The translations under genes were made by a program, and so were the position numbers. Below the pieces are notes generated by a model. The model was not told where the DNA came from and searched no databases. It worked only from the letters and a program-made list of their open reading frames with translations. A DNA stretch of 64,000 nt from JAFGVL01 sp964546015 (GTDB lineage Bacteria; Bacteroidota; Bacteroidia; Bacteroidales; Paludibacteraceae). Shown one piece after another: positions 1 through 9,586 of the stretch; position 1 is the first letter of the stretch, and every line of letters starts with the position of its first letter. The stretch lies in contig CAZJHO010000005.1 in NCBI GenBank assembly GCA_964546015.1, forward strand, positions 1 through 64,000, given 5' to 3'.

Positions 1-2498
1 TGGCAGATATTCTCGTTGGAACTGATTAAAGTAACCGTAATCGGAGATGGATCGGCAACAACTAGAGTGCCTTCAACAGGAATAGTTCCTTGGTCTTCCA
101 CAACAAGAGTATAAGAGCCTGCTGCTAATCCTTCAACAATAAAAGTGTAAGGATCCGATGTCGTTGGAGCATAACCACAATAAACTTGTGTTCCTCCGGC
201 ATCATATAACCTGCAACTATATCCAGGAGTACCATCAGATACGACAATACTTAAAACACCATCAGCTGTTCCGGCACAACTAGTATAAGCATTAATCCCC
301 GGACCCGAAAGTGTTTCGTCAAATTTAGGGACTTTAGCTACTATAAACTCAAAGCTATAAGTTTCTTCACAGCCGTCGCCAAAATCGGCAGAAGCAGTAT
401 AGTTTTGTATTCCTCCCTCTGTTTGTACAAAAATTTCATTGGCACCTACAACAATGCCTGATTCATTATAAACCGTATATTTATCTGCATCAGTAAGAGG
501 TAAGCCTAATATTGTAAGCTGCTTTTTAAGTTCATCAATAACAGTATCAACAATTTTAATTTGTGCTCCAGGTTGATTTACTTCATCTGTTAAAGATATT
601 CCTTTAATAATATGAGTTTCTTGATATATTTGCTCTAAATTTGCATCAATAACAGGGGTAGTATAATACTGGCCTTGTCCATCGCAACCTGCAGTTGAGT
701 TACTGCCAGCAACCAACTCAGAACCATCATCCGCCTCATAATAAAGAGTTGCTTTATTACGAACCTGACGATTACATCCATAACTCCAAATTTCGCTATG
801 GCTAAGATCCTTCACTCTGGCTTGATAACGAATTACAACTGAATCATTAGCAGAAGAACCTGTTCCTGCAGCAATACTTGGTATATAAAGTTTTAATTCG
901 TCGTTTGAAAATTCAAATGGTTGAGGAGGAATTCCTCGTGTGTAAACAACAGATCCCGGAACAAAATCCAACATATCTTCTATAGGATTTATTATATAAG
1001 CTCCTGATTTTGATGCTAAAGGTCCGATATTCTCAACGCGTAAAACATAAGTTATCACAGCGTCCGGCATTGTTTGCAAAGATTCGGCTCTTAAATATAA
1101 TTTTAGATTTGGTTGTAATGTTTCAATTGCCATATAAGCCATCACAGCATTCCATCCTCCATTCTGTTCATCAGGCAGCTTCATTGTTATCGAAGAAGCT
1201 GCAGCTTGAATGCTATTAGGAGGCAATCGCAAGTGATGAGCATCATAACCCAAGGTTATCCGCTGATTTGGTCGACGAGTAATCTGATTTCCGTTTGTTT
1301 GTTTCTCATTATCCCAAGTAGTTATTTGAGATGAAAGTAAGCCCGAATATGCTTGATCAATACACATTCCTACTTCATCACAAGCTCTTGTCGGAGCTTG
1401 ATCCGGAACATTCGGATCCACAAAACCATACACAAATGGCTGAATATTAACATTTCCTAAACCACCATTAAATATTATTTTGTTTCCTTCTGCCATTGTT
1501 CTCGAGTTAGCCGAAGTTATAGGATCTATATTATCCAAAATAAGAGGAGCAGTATCTTCTCCATCGATACCAATAAATCCTAAATAAGAGATAGAGTTTC
1601 CACTGGCAGGTACTTCGCCCGGTTTAAAATTAAGGGTAATGCTTGAATTGTTCCCCGGTGGATTTGTCTGATTATTGTTATCCCAAAATTTAATTACACG
1701 AGGAGGACAGTTAGGTGGTTCATATAATACGATCAAACTCCAACCAGCACGAGCACCTCCTGAACCTTTGGCTGAAGAAGATTCAAGATTGGCAACCCAA
1801 TAAAGTCCACCGCCACGGTTTTCAACTAAACTAGTTACATCAGCCATAAACATATAAGAATCTCCACTATGTGGCATTACTGTTCTTTGTGCAGTAACTT
1901 CCTGATAAGAAGTCATCCCGGGAGCTTTAAATTTTACCTTATTAGAAGTAGTGGTTGATGTCTTTCCTGTAGCACCTCCAGCATGTGAACGCATAGTTGG
2001 AATACCTGGGTACGCAGTATAAGTTGTAGTAGTACCAGGGTGCCCAGTCCAATACAAATAAGCCTTTTTCACCTTGGTACAAGCCATATCTGCTCCAAAA
2101 TCAAGAAATGCTGCCGAAGATTGGAATGTACTCATATCATCATCACAGTCAGCATAAACCATTGCTGTAACAGCAGATGGAGTTGGTCTGAAAGAAAGCC
2201 AAGCAGATTTATTCTGCACAGAAAAATCATATCGGTTATTTAATGACAAATCATCTCCTGCAGAATACATTTGTTCATCGGTAACAATCTCAATAACTGT
2301 CATCGGATTTGTAGAACTGACCCAAGCAGGTTGTAATCCCGGTGCAGACACCATACGAATATCATATTGTCCACTTACTCCCATAGCTGTTTGTTCTATT
2401 AATTGCTGAGCAAAGACAGAACAACTTATCATGCTAAATAGAATTAAAAATAAATATTTAGCATTATTTTGCATTGTTTTATTTGGTAAGGTTTTCAT
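1..2498 (-). CDS. Large secreted adhesin-like protein with SprB-type repeat, C-terminus beyond window
   Basis: An open frame of 832 codons runs leftward from an ATG at 2498 to the window edge without a stop, so the gene is partial. The N-terminus carries a signal peptide: a second Met nine residues in, a hydrophobic stretch, then FAQQ. The middle has beta-rich domains of the kind seen in DUF11/CARDB-like surface proteins. The last visible 100 residues (SCAGTADGVLSI, GLAAGSYTLVVED) match the SprB repeat of Bacteroidota gliding and adhesion proteins. Such proteins usually end in a T9SS sorting domain, which would lie off the window. It starts 20 bp after the stop of the secreted protein at 2519-4492, so the two are probably cotranscribed. 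Surface location is inferred and the ligand is unknown. Confidence 0.85.
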   Translation of the reverse strand, partial: MKTLPNKTMQNNAKYLFLILFSMISCSVFAQQLIEQTAMGVSGQYDIRMVSAPGLQPAWVSSTNPMTVIEIVTDEQMYSAGDDLSLNNRYDFSVQNKSAWLSFRPTPSAVTAMVYADCDDDMSTFQSSAAFLDFGADMACTKVKKAYLYWTGHPGTTTTYTAYPGIPTMRSHAGGATGKTSTTTSNKVKFKAPGMTSYQEVTAQRTVMPHSGDSYMFMADVTSLVENRGGGLYWVANLESSSAKGSGGARAGWSLIVLYEPPNCPPRVIKFWDNNNQTNPPGNNSSITLNFKPGEVPASGNSISYLGFIGIDGEDTAPLILDNIDPITSANSRTMAEGNKIIFNGGLGNVNIQPFVYGFVDPNVPDQAPTRACDEVGMCIDQAYSGLLSSQITTWDNEKQTNGNQITRRPNQRITLGYDAHHLRLPPNSIQAAASSITMKLPDEQNGGWNAVMAYMAIETLQPNLKLYLRAESLQTMPDAVITYVLRVENIGPLASKSGAYIINPIEDMLDFVPGSVVYTRGIPPQPFEFSNDELKLYIPSIAAGTGSSANDSVVIRYQARVKDLSHSEIWSYGCNRQVRNKATLYYEADDGSELVAGSNSTAGCDGQGQYYTTPVIDANLEQIYQETHIIKGISLTDEVNQPGAQIKIVDTVIDELKKQLTILGLPLTDADKYTVYNESGIVVGANEIFVQTEGGIQNYTASADFGDGCEETYSFEFIVAKVPKFDETLSGPGINAYTSCAGTADGVLSIVVSDGTPGYSCRLYDAGGTQVYCGYAPTTSDPYTFIVEGLAAGSYTLVVEDQGTIPVEGTLVVADPSPITVTLISSNENIC

Positions 2499-2518
2499 AT
2501 TTTAATATTAAATTAATT

Positions 2519-4492
2519 TTAGAATTCTCCATCTCCACAAACGAATGGGATACTTCCTGTTGTTTTAAATGGACCTACCATATCTGTAATGTGATCTACC
2601 GTACCGTTACCGTCAGACACCGTTGTTTTTACAAGATATGAATAATAAGAAGCCGGGTCTAAACCGGAAACAACAGTTGTATTTCCTGCAATAGCCGGCA
2701 AAGTTTGTATTAAAGAGCCCGTAGTAGCATCATAAACTTCAACAGTGTATGAAGTAGCATCTGTAACACTGCCCCAAGAAGCAACGAAACTATTATTAGT
2801 TATTGTTGTTGGCACAAATGCAACAAAAGTACCTGATGAAGGATCTGGATCTATATGCGTACCGGCTTCCATATAAATGATAATAGGTTGCCCATTATCT
2901 GTATTTTTCAACTCACCGACTGTTATTGAACGAGTAGAACGCCTATTCCCAGTTGCATCACTCCAATACTTGATTTTCCAATTTGTTTCAGGAACAACAG
3001 TCACTTCAACCGAAGTTTTATCAAGAAATAGCGTTCCTGCCGGATTTGTATCTACAAAAGCTGTTCCGGAAGGATCTACAGCAAAAGTAAGACTGTATAA
3101 TTTTGGTTTGGTTTCAAAAGTAATACCGGTTAAAGATATATGTAGTGGTTGCGCACCCTGAGAAGAAATTTCTAAAGTTGCCGTTTTTGTTCCCATATTA
3201 ATATCTCCCAAGAAGGTTATATTAAGTGTCTTGCCAGCAGTTGCATTTGCAACAGTCAAAGTTGCTTGGGATACTTCAAATAAAGCAGCATCCGGTCCTG
3301 TAATATTTAGAGTAACATTATTTGTTAAATTTAGTCCGGCTACATTAATTGTTTGAGAAACCGGCTGAATCAATGAAGTCCAAAAAGTAAAAGGAGTCGA
3401 CGGATTTGCTACTAATTGTGGAGTAGCTCCTCCGGTAATTCCGGTAAGTTTTATATAATATGGTTGACAGCCTATAGCTTCAATCTTCAATAGTGCCGTT
3501 GATATTCCGGCGCGTACAGATGGTGTAAAGCTCACAGCCACATTTGTTCCTGTCAATGCTGTTGTATTAGGAATAGTCAGTGAACCGTCAATATCAGCTC
3601 CTACAAGAGAAAATTTAGCAGCATCAGCTCCTTCTATAGTAAGCTTAACATCACTTGTGCTGTTCCAAAGCTTAATATTTGGAAGATCATTTATAGCAGT
3701 TCCACTATTAGCAGCTCCTCCAACTGTTCCAGAAAGAGCATGTCCATCTGCAGGATTTTTTGCGTAATTAGTACAAGCAACATATGGCACAGAACCAATT
3801 CCGGTATAAACTTTAATTGCACAAATAGCCATGTCTTTATGCCAATCAGAACTACCTAATTGAATTGTTTTCGGTCCTGTAAATGTAGCTGCAGGCAATC
3901 TGTAGGTAACCTTGTAATATGTTGACCCACCAGAAGAAATCCAACTACTCCCGGCGTGATACACTCCTACTTTTGCAACATCCAAAGTAGTATTACTTGC
4001 TCCCGCCATATTTGTACTAATCGATGTACCTGTTCCAACACCTATCCTATCGTATCTGGTTGAAGCAGGAACAGGCACCGGAGCTTCTATCATCACAGCA
4101 TCTGCACCGGGAATAACAACCTGACGAGTATTACTTGTTGTCATTGCACACAACCATAACTCTACAGCGCCACCTGAAACAAAATTGAACTCAGGAAACC
4201 TCAATTTCAAATTCGAATCGGAATTATTCCGAATAAATCCGATTCCACCACAAGCGACTCCCGTCGGATCTATAGTCGGTTTACTTCCTAATCTAAATCC
4301 AGCACCTCCACCTTCAGCATCGAAAACTTCATCAGAACCAGCACTAGCTTTATCCAAAGCTTTCCAATCCGTAAAATCAGTAGAATAAAGCAAAATTTCT
4401 TTTTGTGCATTTGCCGAAAAAGACATTGCTCCAAATAGAAGAGACAAGACTAGAAAAAGCCTTGTGGTAAGAAATGTTTTTAAGATTTTCAT
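2519..4492 (-). CDS. Secreted multidomain protein with choice-of-anchor-like repeats and a C-terminal Fn3-like domain
   Basis: The frame is open to 4537, but the start is placed at the ATG at 4492. A signal peptide begins there (MKILKTFLTTRLF, ending SANAQ), and a promoter -7 element at 4535-4542 lies upstream of it. After an N-terminal beta-sandwich region come two similar units of about 100 residues (IEGADAAKFSLVGADI and ITGPDAALFEVSQATL), typical of choice-of-anchor/ASH-like repeats of surface proteins. An InlB-B-like segment (VVPETNWKIKYWSD) and a fibronectin-III-like domain (SFVASWGSVTDATSYTVEVYD) follow. No clear T9SS sorting tail is seen; it ends FVCGDGEF. It is the first gene of an operon with the adhesin at 1-2498. 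The exact function is unknown. Confidence 0.85.
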   Translation of the reverse strand: MKILKTFLTTRLFLVLSLLFGAMSFSANAQKEILLYSTDFTDWKALDKASAGSDEVFDAEGGGAGFRLGSKPTIDPTGVACGGIGFIRNNSDSNLKLRFPEFNFVSGGAVELWLCAMTTSNTRQVVIPGADAVMIEAPVPVPASTRYDRIGVGTGTSISTNMAGASNTTLDVAKVGVYHAGSSWISSGGSTYYKVTYRLPAATFTGPKTIQLGSSDWHKDMAICAIKVYTGIGSVPYVACTNYAKNPADGHALSGTVGGAANSGTAINDLPNIKLWNSTSDVKLTIEGADAAKFSLVGADIDGSLTIPNTTALTGTNVAVSFTPSVRAGISTALLKIEAIGCQPYYIKLTGITGGATPQLVANPSTPFTFWTSLIQPVSQTINVAGLNLTNNVTLNITGPDAALFEVSQATLTVANATAGKTLNITFLGDINMGTKTATLEISSQGAQPLHISLTGITFETKPKLYSLTFAVDPSGTAFVDTNPAGTLFLDKTSVEVTVVPETNWKIKYWSDATGNRRSTRSITVGELKNTDNGQPIIIYMEAGTHIDPDPSSGTFVAFVPTTITNNSFVASWGSVTDATSYTVEVYDATTGSLIQTLPAIAGNTTVVSGLDPASYYSYLVKTTVSDGNGTVDHITDMVGPFKTTGSIPFVCGDGEF

Positions 4493-4534
4493 ACTATTAA
4501 GATTAAGATTTTTATCAAAGAAGACAAACTGCAC

Positions 4535-4542
4535 CAAAGGTA
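4535..4542 (-). promoter_or_regulatory. Promoter -7 element for the 2519-4492 operon
   Basis: Minus-strand TACCTTTG fits the Bacteroidota -7 consensus TAnnTTTG. It lies about 43 bp upstream of the ATG at 4492 and argues against the longer open frame. Confidence 0.6.
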
Positions 4543-4672
4543 CGAAGATTTTTTTACAAAAACAATGAATTAAGTCTCCTTTTTTAGTTTAACTTTCTGA
4601 TAAATAAACAACACACAACGAAAAAAGTTCATTAAAAAAGCTGCAAATATAATTCACAACTTTTAAAAATAA

Positions 4673-5983
4673 TTATAATTTGGACACAAATCTGTAATGA
4701 GAGCCAAATCGCTCGAAAGCAGCTTTATCCAAAGCTTCTCTGTGATTTGGATGCGCCACACTAATAATTAATCGGGCACGCTCTTGTAAAGCTTTTCCAT
4801 ATAAATTAACAGAACCGTATTCAGTTACAAACCAATGCACATGTGAACGAGAAGTTACTACTCCTGCACCACTTATCAAAGTTGGAGCAATTTTACTGTC
4901 GCCTTTATTTGTTACCGAAGGCATTGCAATAATAGCTTTACCTCCTTTGGCACGAGAAGCTCCGTAGATAAAATCAACTTGCCCTCCTACACCCGAATAA
5001 AATTTAGTCCCCAAAGAATCCGCACAAACTTGTCCGGTCAAATCTACTTGCAAAGCAGAATTGATCGCTGTCATTTTCGGTTGTTGTGCAATGATAAAAG
5101 GATCATTGGTATAACCTACATCCATCATCATTACTTGAGGATTATTGTGGATAAAGTCATACACTTTTTGCGAACCCATCAAAAAAGTAGAAACCAATTT
5201 TCCTTTATCTAGTGCTTTGTTAGCTCCATTAATTACACCTTTTTCTACTAATTCGAGCACTCCATCGGCAAACATTTCGGTATGTACACCTAGGTCTTTG
5301 TGATTGCCCAAGCAAGACAAAGCTGCATTTGGAATTGCACCGATACCCATTTGCAAACAAGCTCCGTCTTCGATCAATTCAGCACAATGGCGACCAATAG
5401 CTGTTTCGATCTCGTCCGGTTCGGAAAAATGAGCTGGCTCAAGCGGGGTATCGTCTTCTACAAAAATATCGATCATGCTCATTGGTATCATTGCCTGCCC
5501 GAAAGAGCGAGGAACATTTTTATTAACTACCGCAATTGTATAATCCGAAGTTTCGATAGCAGCCAAAGTAGCATCGACAGAAGTTCCTAAAGATACAAAG
5601 CCATGCTCGTCGGGAGGACAAACTTGCACCATTGCTACATTACATTTAATGTATCCTTCGCGATACAAGCGTTGTGTTTCTCCCAAGAAAACAGGTATGT
5701 AATCAGCATAACCGGCTTGCACACTTTTACGCACATTGGCACCTACAAAAAATGCATCGTGTTGAAACACACCTTCAAATTCAGGATCAGAATACGGAGC
5801 CGGACCTTCGGTATGAAGGTGATGAATATAAACATTTTTCAATTCGCCGGCACGACCACGCTCACACATGGCATTAATAAGACATTGAGGTGCACTCGCT
5901 ACTGAACTCAGGTGCACATGATCTCCAGATTTAATTACCTTCACGGCTTCTGCAGCCGATACTGCTTTGTAAGAAAATTGCAT
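4673..5983 (-). CDS. Acetyl-CoA hydrolase/transferase family protein (4-hydroxybutyrate or acetate CoA-transferase type)
   Basis: This full-length family I CoA-transferase has 436 residues. The N-terminal half has the GDHVHLSS start typical of 4-hydroxybutyrate/butyryl/acetate CoA-transferases. The C-terminal half contains GVHTEMFADG, whose Glu (about residue 236) is the expected covalent CoA-thioester residue. A glycine-rich SGVGGQVDF segment contributes to the oxyanion pocket. The family moves CoA between short-chain acyl groups in the cytoplasm and often links acetate with butyrate or succinate fermentation. The substrate cannot be read from sequence. It is monocistronic, with its own promoter, and is divergent from the AEC transporter at 6190. 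An acetate-type transporter lies 4.3 kb away at 10290, which fits short-chain acid metabolism. Confidence 0.9.
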   Translation of the reverse strand: MQFSYKAVSAAEAVKVIKSGDHVHLSSVASAPQCLINAMCERGRAGELKNVYIHHLHTEGPAPYSDPEFEGVFQHDAFFVGANVRKSVQAGYADYIPVFLGETQRLYREGYIKCNVAMVQVCPPDEHGFVSLGTSVDATLAAIETSDYTIAVVNKNVPRSFGQAMIPMSMIDIFVEDDTPLEPAHFSEPDEIETAIGRHCAELIEDGACLQMGIGAIPNAALSCLGNHKDLGVHTEMFADGVLELVEKGVINGANKALDKGKLVSTFLMGSQKVYDFIHNNPQVMMMDVGYTNDPFIIAQQPKMTAINSALQVDLTGQVCADSLGTKFYSGVGGQVDFIYGASRAKGGKAIIAMPSVTNKGDSKIAPTLISGAGVVTSRSHVHWFVTEYGSVNLYGKALQERARLIISVAHPNHREALDKAAFERFGSHYRFVSKL

Positions 5984-6037
5984 GATTTCTATTTATATGT
6001 AATTTGTTTTTGTTTTTTGATTTTCGATTTCGGGCAA

Positions 6038-6045
6038 CAAAAGTA
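6038..6045 (-). promoter_or_regulatory. Promoter -7 element for the CoA-transferase gene
   Basis: Minus-strand TACTTTTG fits TAnnTTTG and lies 55 bp upstream of the ATG at 5983. Confidence 0.55.
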
Positions 6046-6164
6046 ATGAATAATTATTAATGGTAAATTGTTAATTATTAATTAATTTTCAAATTTCTGT
6101 TTTTTGCACACAAACTTCCTCATCAATCATCTTTTCAATCAATTGAAAATTAATAATTGATAAC

Positions 6165-6172
6165 TATTTTTG
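6165..6172 (+). promoter_or_regulatory. Promoter (-33 TTG and -7 TATTTTTG) for the AEC transporter
   Basis: TATTTTTG fits TAnnTTTG. A TTG at 6143-6145 sits 19 bp upstream, the usual Bacteroidota spacing. The start codon is 17 bp downstream, giving a short leader. Confidence 0.6.
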
Positions 6173-6189
6173 CACCTTAATTTATTCTT

Positions 6190-7137
6190 ATGGAAAATTT
6201 TATTTTTTCGGTACAAGTAGTTGCACCATTATTTTTACTGATAGCCGGAGGATATGCCGGAGCATATTTCAAATTCCTATCCCCCAACTTTCTAAAAGAA
6301 GCAAACAAATTTGTTTTTAATTTTTCGTTGCCGTTTTTACTATATCGAAGTGTTTTTTCTGCCGTTCACAAAGGCGATGTAAATCCATATTTAATAAGCA
6401 CTTGTTTGACAACCATCACGGTTATGATTGTTGTTCTTTGCCTTTTAGTCCCTTTATTTGTGAAACGCAACGGACAACGAGGCAGTATGATACAAGCGAT
6501 TTATCGCAGCAATTTTCTTATTTATGGCATTCCCTTAGGAATAAGCATGTATGGACAAGCGGCTATGGCACCGATATCGATGATTATGGCAGTATCAATT
6601 CCTTATTATAATATTTCGGCAGTATTGATTCTGTCATTTTTTTCTGAAGAAAAAACCGGCAAATTACAAGTAAAACAATTCATGATAGATGTTTTTAAAA
6701 ATCCATTGATCATTGCATGTGTAATAGGATCTATTTTTGGATATTTTCACTGGGAATTACCAAATTCTATTGACAACACAGTTAAAATGATTGGTGATAT
6801 TGCTACTCCCTTGGCACTTATTGTAATGGGAGGACAATTCAAATTTCGTAGTTTGCATAAGAATATAAAAATGGTCATTTCGGCTAGTGTTTTACGACTA
6901 ATCATTATTCCGGCTCTGGCTATTGCAACCTTTGTTTATTTAGGTTTCCGAGGGGTAGAACTTTGTGCTTTATTTTGTCTGTTTGCTACACCAACAGCAG
7001 TAGCCTCTTACATCATGTCCGAAAATATGGGATGCGACGGGCAACTATCAGGTCAAATCATTGTGCTAACAACCATAATTTCAAGTTTTACTATTTTTGG
7101 ATTTATCTTTTTTATGCGCTCAATGGGGTTTTTATAA
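6190..7137 (+). CDS. AEC family transporter (auxin efflux carrier-like permease)
   Basis: A 315-residue integral membrane protein with about ten hydrophobic segments in the two-times-five arrangement of the AEC/Mem_trans family (PF03547). Family features include the N-terminal LFLLIAGGYAGAYFKFLS, the break NFSLPFLLYRS in the first half, and TPLALIVMGGQF followed by FATPTAVASYIMSE in the second. Bacterial members export or exchange organic acids such as malate or malonate. The substrate here is not readable. It is monocistronic, with its own promoter, and is divergent from the CoA-transferase. The end is followed by a 120-bp AT-rich spacer holding the pnp promoter. Confidence 0.88.
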   Translation: MENFIFSVQVVAPLFLLIAGGYAGAYFKFLSPNFLKEANKFVFNFSLPFLLYRSVFSAVHKGDVNPYLISTCLTTITVMIVVLCLLVPLFVKRNGQRGSMIQAIYRSNFLIYGIPLGISMYGQAAMAPISMIMAVSIPYYNISAVLILSFFSEEKTGKLQVKQFMIDVFKNPLIIACVIGSIFGYFHWELPNSIDNTVKMIGDIATPLALIVMGGQFKFRSLHKNIKMVISASVLRLIIIPALAIATFVYLGFRGVELCALFCLFATPTAVASYIMSENMGCDGQLSGQIIVLTTIISSFTIFGFIFFMRSMGFL

Positions 7138-7213
7138 ATTATTAAAAATCAAATCATTCCATCCTAAGAATTTCATTAATCATTGATAATTAACCATTAA
7201 TCATTATTTTGAT

Positions 7214-7221
7214 TATCTTTG
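7214..7221 (+). promoter_or_regulatory. Promoter -7 element for pnp
   Basis: TATCTTTG fits TAnnTTTG and lies 38 bp upstream of the pnp ATG. It follows the AT-rich motif attaaccattaatcatta, which recurs upstream of mnmG. Confidence 0.65.
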
Positions 7222-7259
7222 CGCGATTTTAAGAAGTTTAAAAATATAAAAATTAAAAG

Positions 7260-9389
7260 ATGAATGTAGTAACAAAAACCATCACACTGGGTGATGGACG
7301 AACCATCAGCATCGAAACCGGAAAGTTGGCTAAACAAGCCGACGGATCGGTAATGGTGCGCATGGGTAATACGATGCTTTTGGCAACAGTATGTGCCGCA
7401 CAATCAGCCAATCCGGGCTGTGATTTTATGCCACTTTCGGTGGATTACAAAGAAAAATTTGCTTCTGCTGGGCGTTTTCCCGGCGGATTTACCCGCCGCG
7501 AAGGCCGACCGTCGGATTATGAAATTTTAGTGTCGCGCTTGGTCGATCGCGCTTTGCGCCCACTTTTTCCGGACGATTTCCATGCTGAAACTTTTGTAAA
7601 TGTAACTCTTTTCTCTGCCGATGGAGTAGATATGCCCGATGCATTAGCCGGTTTGGCTGCTTCGGCTGCCTTAGCAGTTTCGGATATACCTTTCAACGGA
7701 CCAATCTCTGAAGTTCGTGTAGCTCGCATTAATGGTGAATTTGTTGTTAACCCGACATTTGCTCAACTCGAGACTGCCGATATGGACATCATGGTAGCCG
7801 CTACCTTAGATAACATTATGATGGTAGAAGGTGAAATGAAAGAAGTGAGTGAAGATGACTTACTTAACGCAATAAAAGTAGCTCACGAAGCTATCAAAGA
7901 TCATTGTCGTGTACAATTAGAGCTGATGAAAGCTGTTGGTAAAACCGTAAAACGCGAATATTGCCACGAAGAAAACGATGAAGACCTTAAAAAAGATATT
8001 TGGGAAAAAACTTATAATAAAGTGTATGCAGTAGCTACTTCGTGCAACGCAAACAAACACGAACGAGGAGCTAATTTCTCAGCAGTAAAAGAAGAATATA
8101 TCGCCGGATTAGAGCCTGATTACATTGCCGAAAAGAAAGACTTGATCGATAAATACTATCATGCTGTAGAAAAAGAAGCGATGCGCCGTTCTATTTTGGA
8201 TGAAGGCAAACGCTTAGATGGTCGTAAAACGACTGAAATTCGTCCGATTTGGTCGGAAGTTGATTACTTGCCGGCAGCACACGGTTCCGCTATCTTTACT
8301 CGTGGCGAGACACAATCATTGACTACTGTTACTTTAGGCACAAAAATGGACGAGAAAACAGTTGATGAAGCTCTTGTACAAGGTAAAGAGCGTTTCTTGT
8401 TACACTACAATTTCCCTCCATTCTCAACAGGCGAAGCTCGAGCTTCTCGCGGTATCGGCCGCCGCGAAATCGGACACGGTAATTTGGCTTTCCGTGCCCT
8501 GAAACCGATGATACCGGAAGACTATCCGTATGTAGTGCGTGTTGTTTCAGATATTTTAGAGTCAAACGGTTCGTCTTCTATGGCAACCGTTTGTGCCGGG
8601 ACATTGGCATTGATGGATGCCGGTGTACTAATCAAGAAGCCAGTATCAGGTATTGCTATGGGACTGATCTCCGAAAATAAAGGGAAAAACTTTGCCGTGC
8701 TTTCCGATATTTTGGGTGATGAAGACCACCTCGGCGATATGGATTTTAAAGTAACCGGAACCAAAGACGGTATCACGGCTACGCAAATGGACATTAAAGT
8801 GGACGGGCTTTCATACGAAATTTTGGAAACAGCATTGCACCAAGCAAAAGAGGGTCGTTTGCATATCTTAGACAAAATTCAAGAAACAATTGCCGAGCCT
8901 CGAGAAGACCTTAAACCACACGCTCCACGCTTGGTGGTATTAATGATTCCAAAAGAATTTATCGGAGCAGTTATCGGTCCCGGTGGAAAAATTATTCAAG
9001 GCATACAAGCCGAAACAGGTGCTACTATCGCTATCGAAGAGATTGGCGATACAGGCCGTGTAGAAATTGCTGCTACCAACAAAGATTCGCTCGATGCGGC
9101 AGTTGGCCGTGTAAAAGCGATTGTAGCTATTCCCGAAGTGGGCGAAGTATATCCGGCTAAAGTGAAATCAATCATGGCATACGGCGCATTTGTAGAATTT
9201 ATGCCGGGTAAAGAAGGTTTACTTCATATTTCGGAAATAGATTGGAAACGCTTTGAAACAATGGAAGAAACCGGATTGAAAGAAGGCGAGATGATCGAAG
9301 TAAAATTACTTGATATTGATAAAAAAACAGGTAAATTCAAATTATCCCACAAGGCGTTGAAACCGAAACCGGAAGAGCCACAAGCGTAA
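7260..9389 (+). CDS. pnp: Polyribonucleotide nucleotidyltransferase (PNPase)
   Basis: The 709-residue protein has the complete PNPase architecture. The first RNase PH domain carries FPGGFTRREGRPSDYE and DRALRPLF. An all-alpha linker follows, then the second, catalytic RNase PH domain (RGETQSLTT, SNGSSSMATVC, MDIKVDGL), a KH domain with VIGPGGKIIQ near residue 575, and an S1 domain (VKSIMAYGAFVEF) to the end. PNPase degrades RNA 3'-5' phosphorolytically and can add tails. It is monocistronic in appearance. GC content and codon use look slightly higher than in the neighbours, as expected for a highly expressed gene. The short C-terminal tail after S1 is normal for this phylum. Confidence 0.98.
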   Translation: MNVVTKTITLGDGRTISIETGKLAKQADGSVMVRMGNTMLLATVCAAQSANPGCDFMPLSVDYKEKFASAGRFPGGFTRREGRPSDYEILVSRLVDRALRPLFPDDFHAETFVNVTLFSADGVDMPDALAGLAASAALAVSDIPFNGPISEVRVARINGEFVVNPTFAQLETADMDIMVAATLDNIMMVEGEMKEVSEDDLLNAIKVAHEAIKDHCRVQLELMKAVGKTVKREYCHEENDEDLKKDIWEKTYNKVYAVATSCNANKHERGANFSAVKEEYIAGLEPDYIAEKKDLIDKYYHAVEKEAMRRSILDEGKRLDGRKTTEIRPIWSEVDYLPAAHGSAIFTRGETQSLTTVTLGTKMDEKTVDEALVQGKERFLLHYNFPPFSTGEARASRGIGRREIGHGNLAFRALKPMIPEDYPYVVRVVSDILESNGSSSMATVCAGTLALMDAGVLIKKPVSGIAMGLISENKGKNFAVLSDILGDEDHLGDMDFKVTGTKDGITATQMDIKVDGLSYEILETALHQAKEGRLHILDKIQETIAEPREDLKPHAPRLVVLMIPKEFIGAVIGPGGKIIQGIQAETGATIAIEEIGDTGRVEIAATNKDSLDAAVGRVKAIVAIPEVGEVYPAKVKSIMAYGAFVEFMPGKEGLLHISEIDWKRFETMEETGLKEGEMIEVKLLDIDKKTGKFKLSHKALKPKPEEPQA

Positions 9390-9507
9390 TATAAATTAAG
9401 AATTAGGAATTAAGAATTTTCATGTGGAGAAATTTTAATTCCTTTTTTTTGCCGAAAGAAACTGATTTAAACTTATCAACATTTTGTTAAAATAAAATTT
9501 TTATCTT

Positions 9508-9515
9508 TATTTTTG
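9508..9515 (+). promoter_or_regulatory. Promoter -7 element for the 9587 outer-membrane protein gene
   Basis: TATTTTTG fits TAnnTTTG and predicts a leader of about 67 nt before the ATG at 9587. Confidence 0.5.
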
Positions 9516-9586
9516 TCATAAACTAAAAAAATGGAGGAAACCGAAAATCCATCAACAGAGTAGGTATTTTTTTAATATATTTTAAT

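Noticed and set aside
4493..4537. 15-residue extension of the 2519-4492 secreted protein
   Set aside because: It lies at the predicted -7 box and would bury the signal peptide.
5300..5905. Overlapping plus-strand frames of 67-100 codons inside the CoA-transferase gene
   Set aside because: The CoA-transferase frame is clearly the real gene. The antisense products are low-complexity and without promoters.
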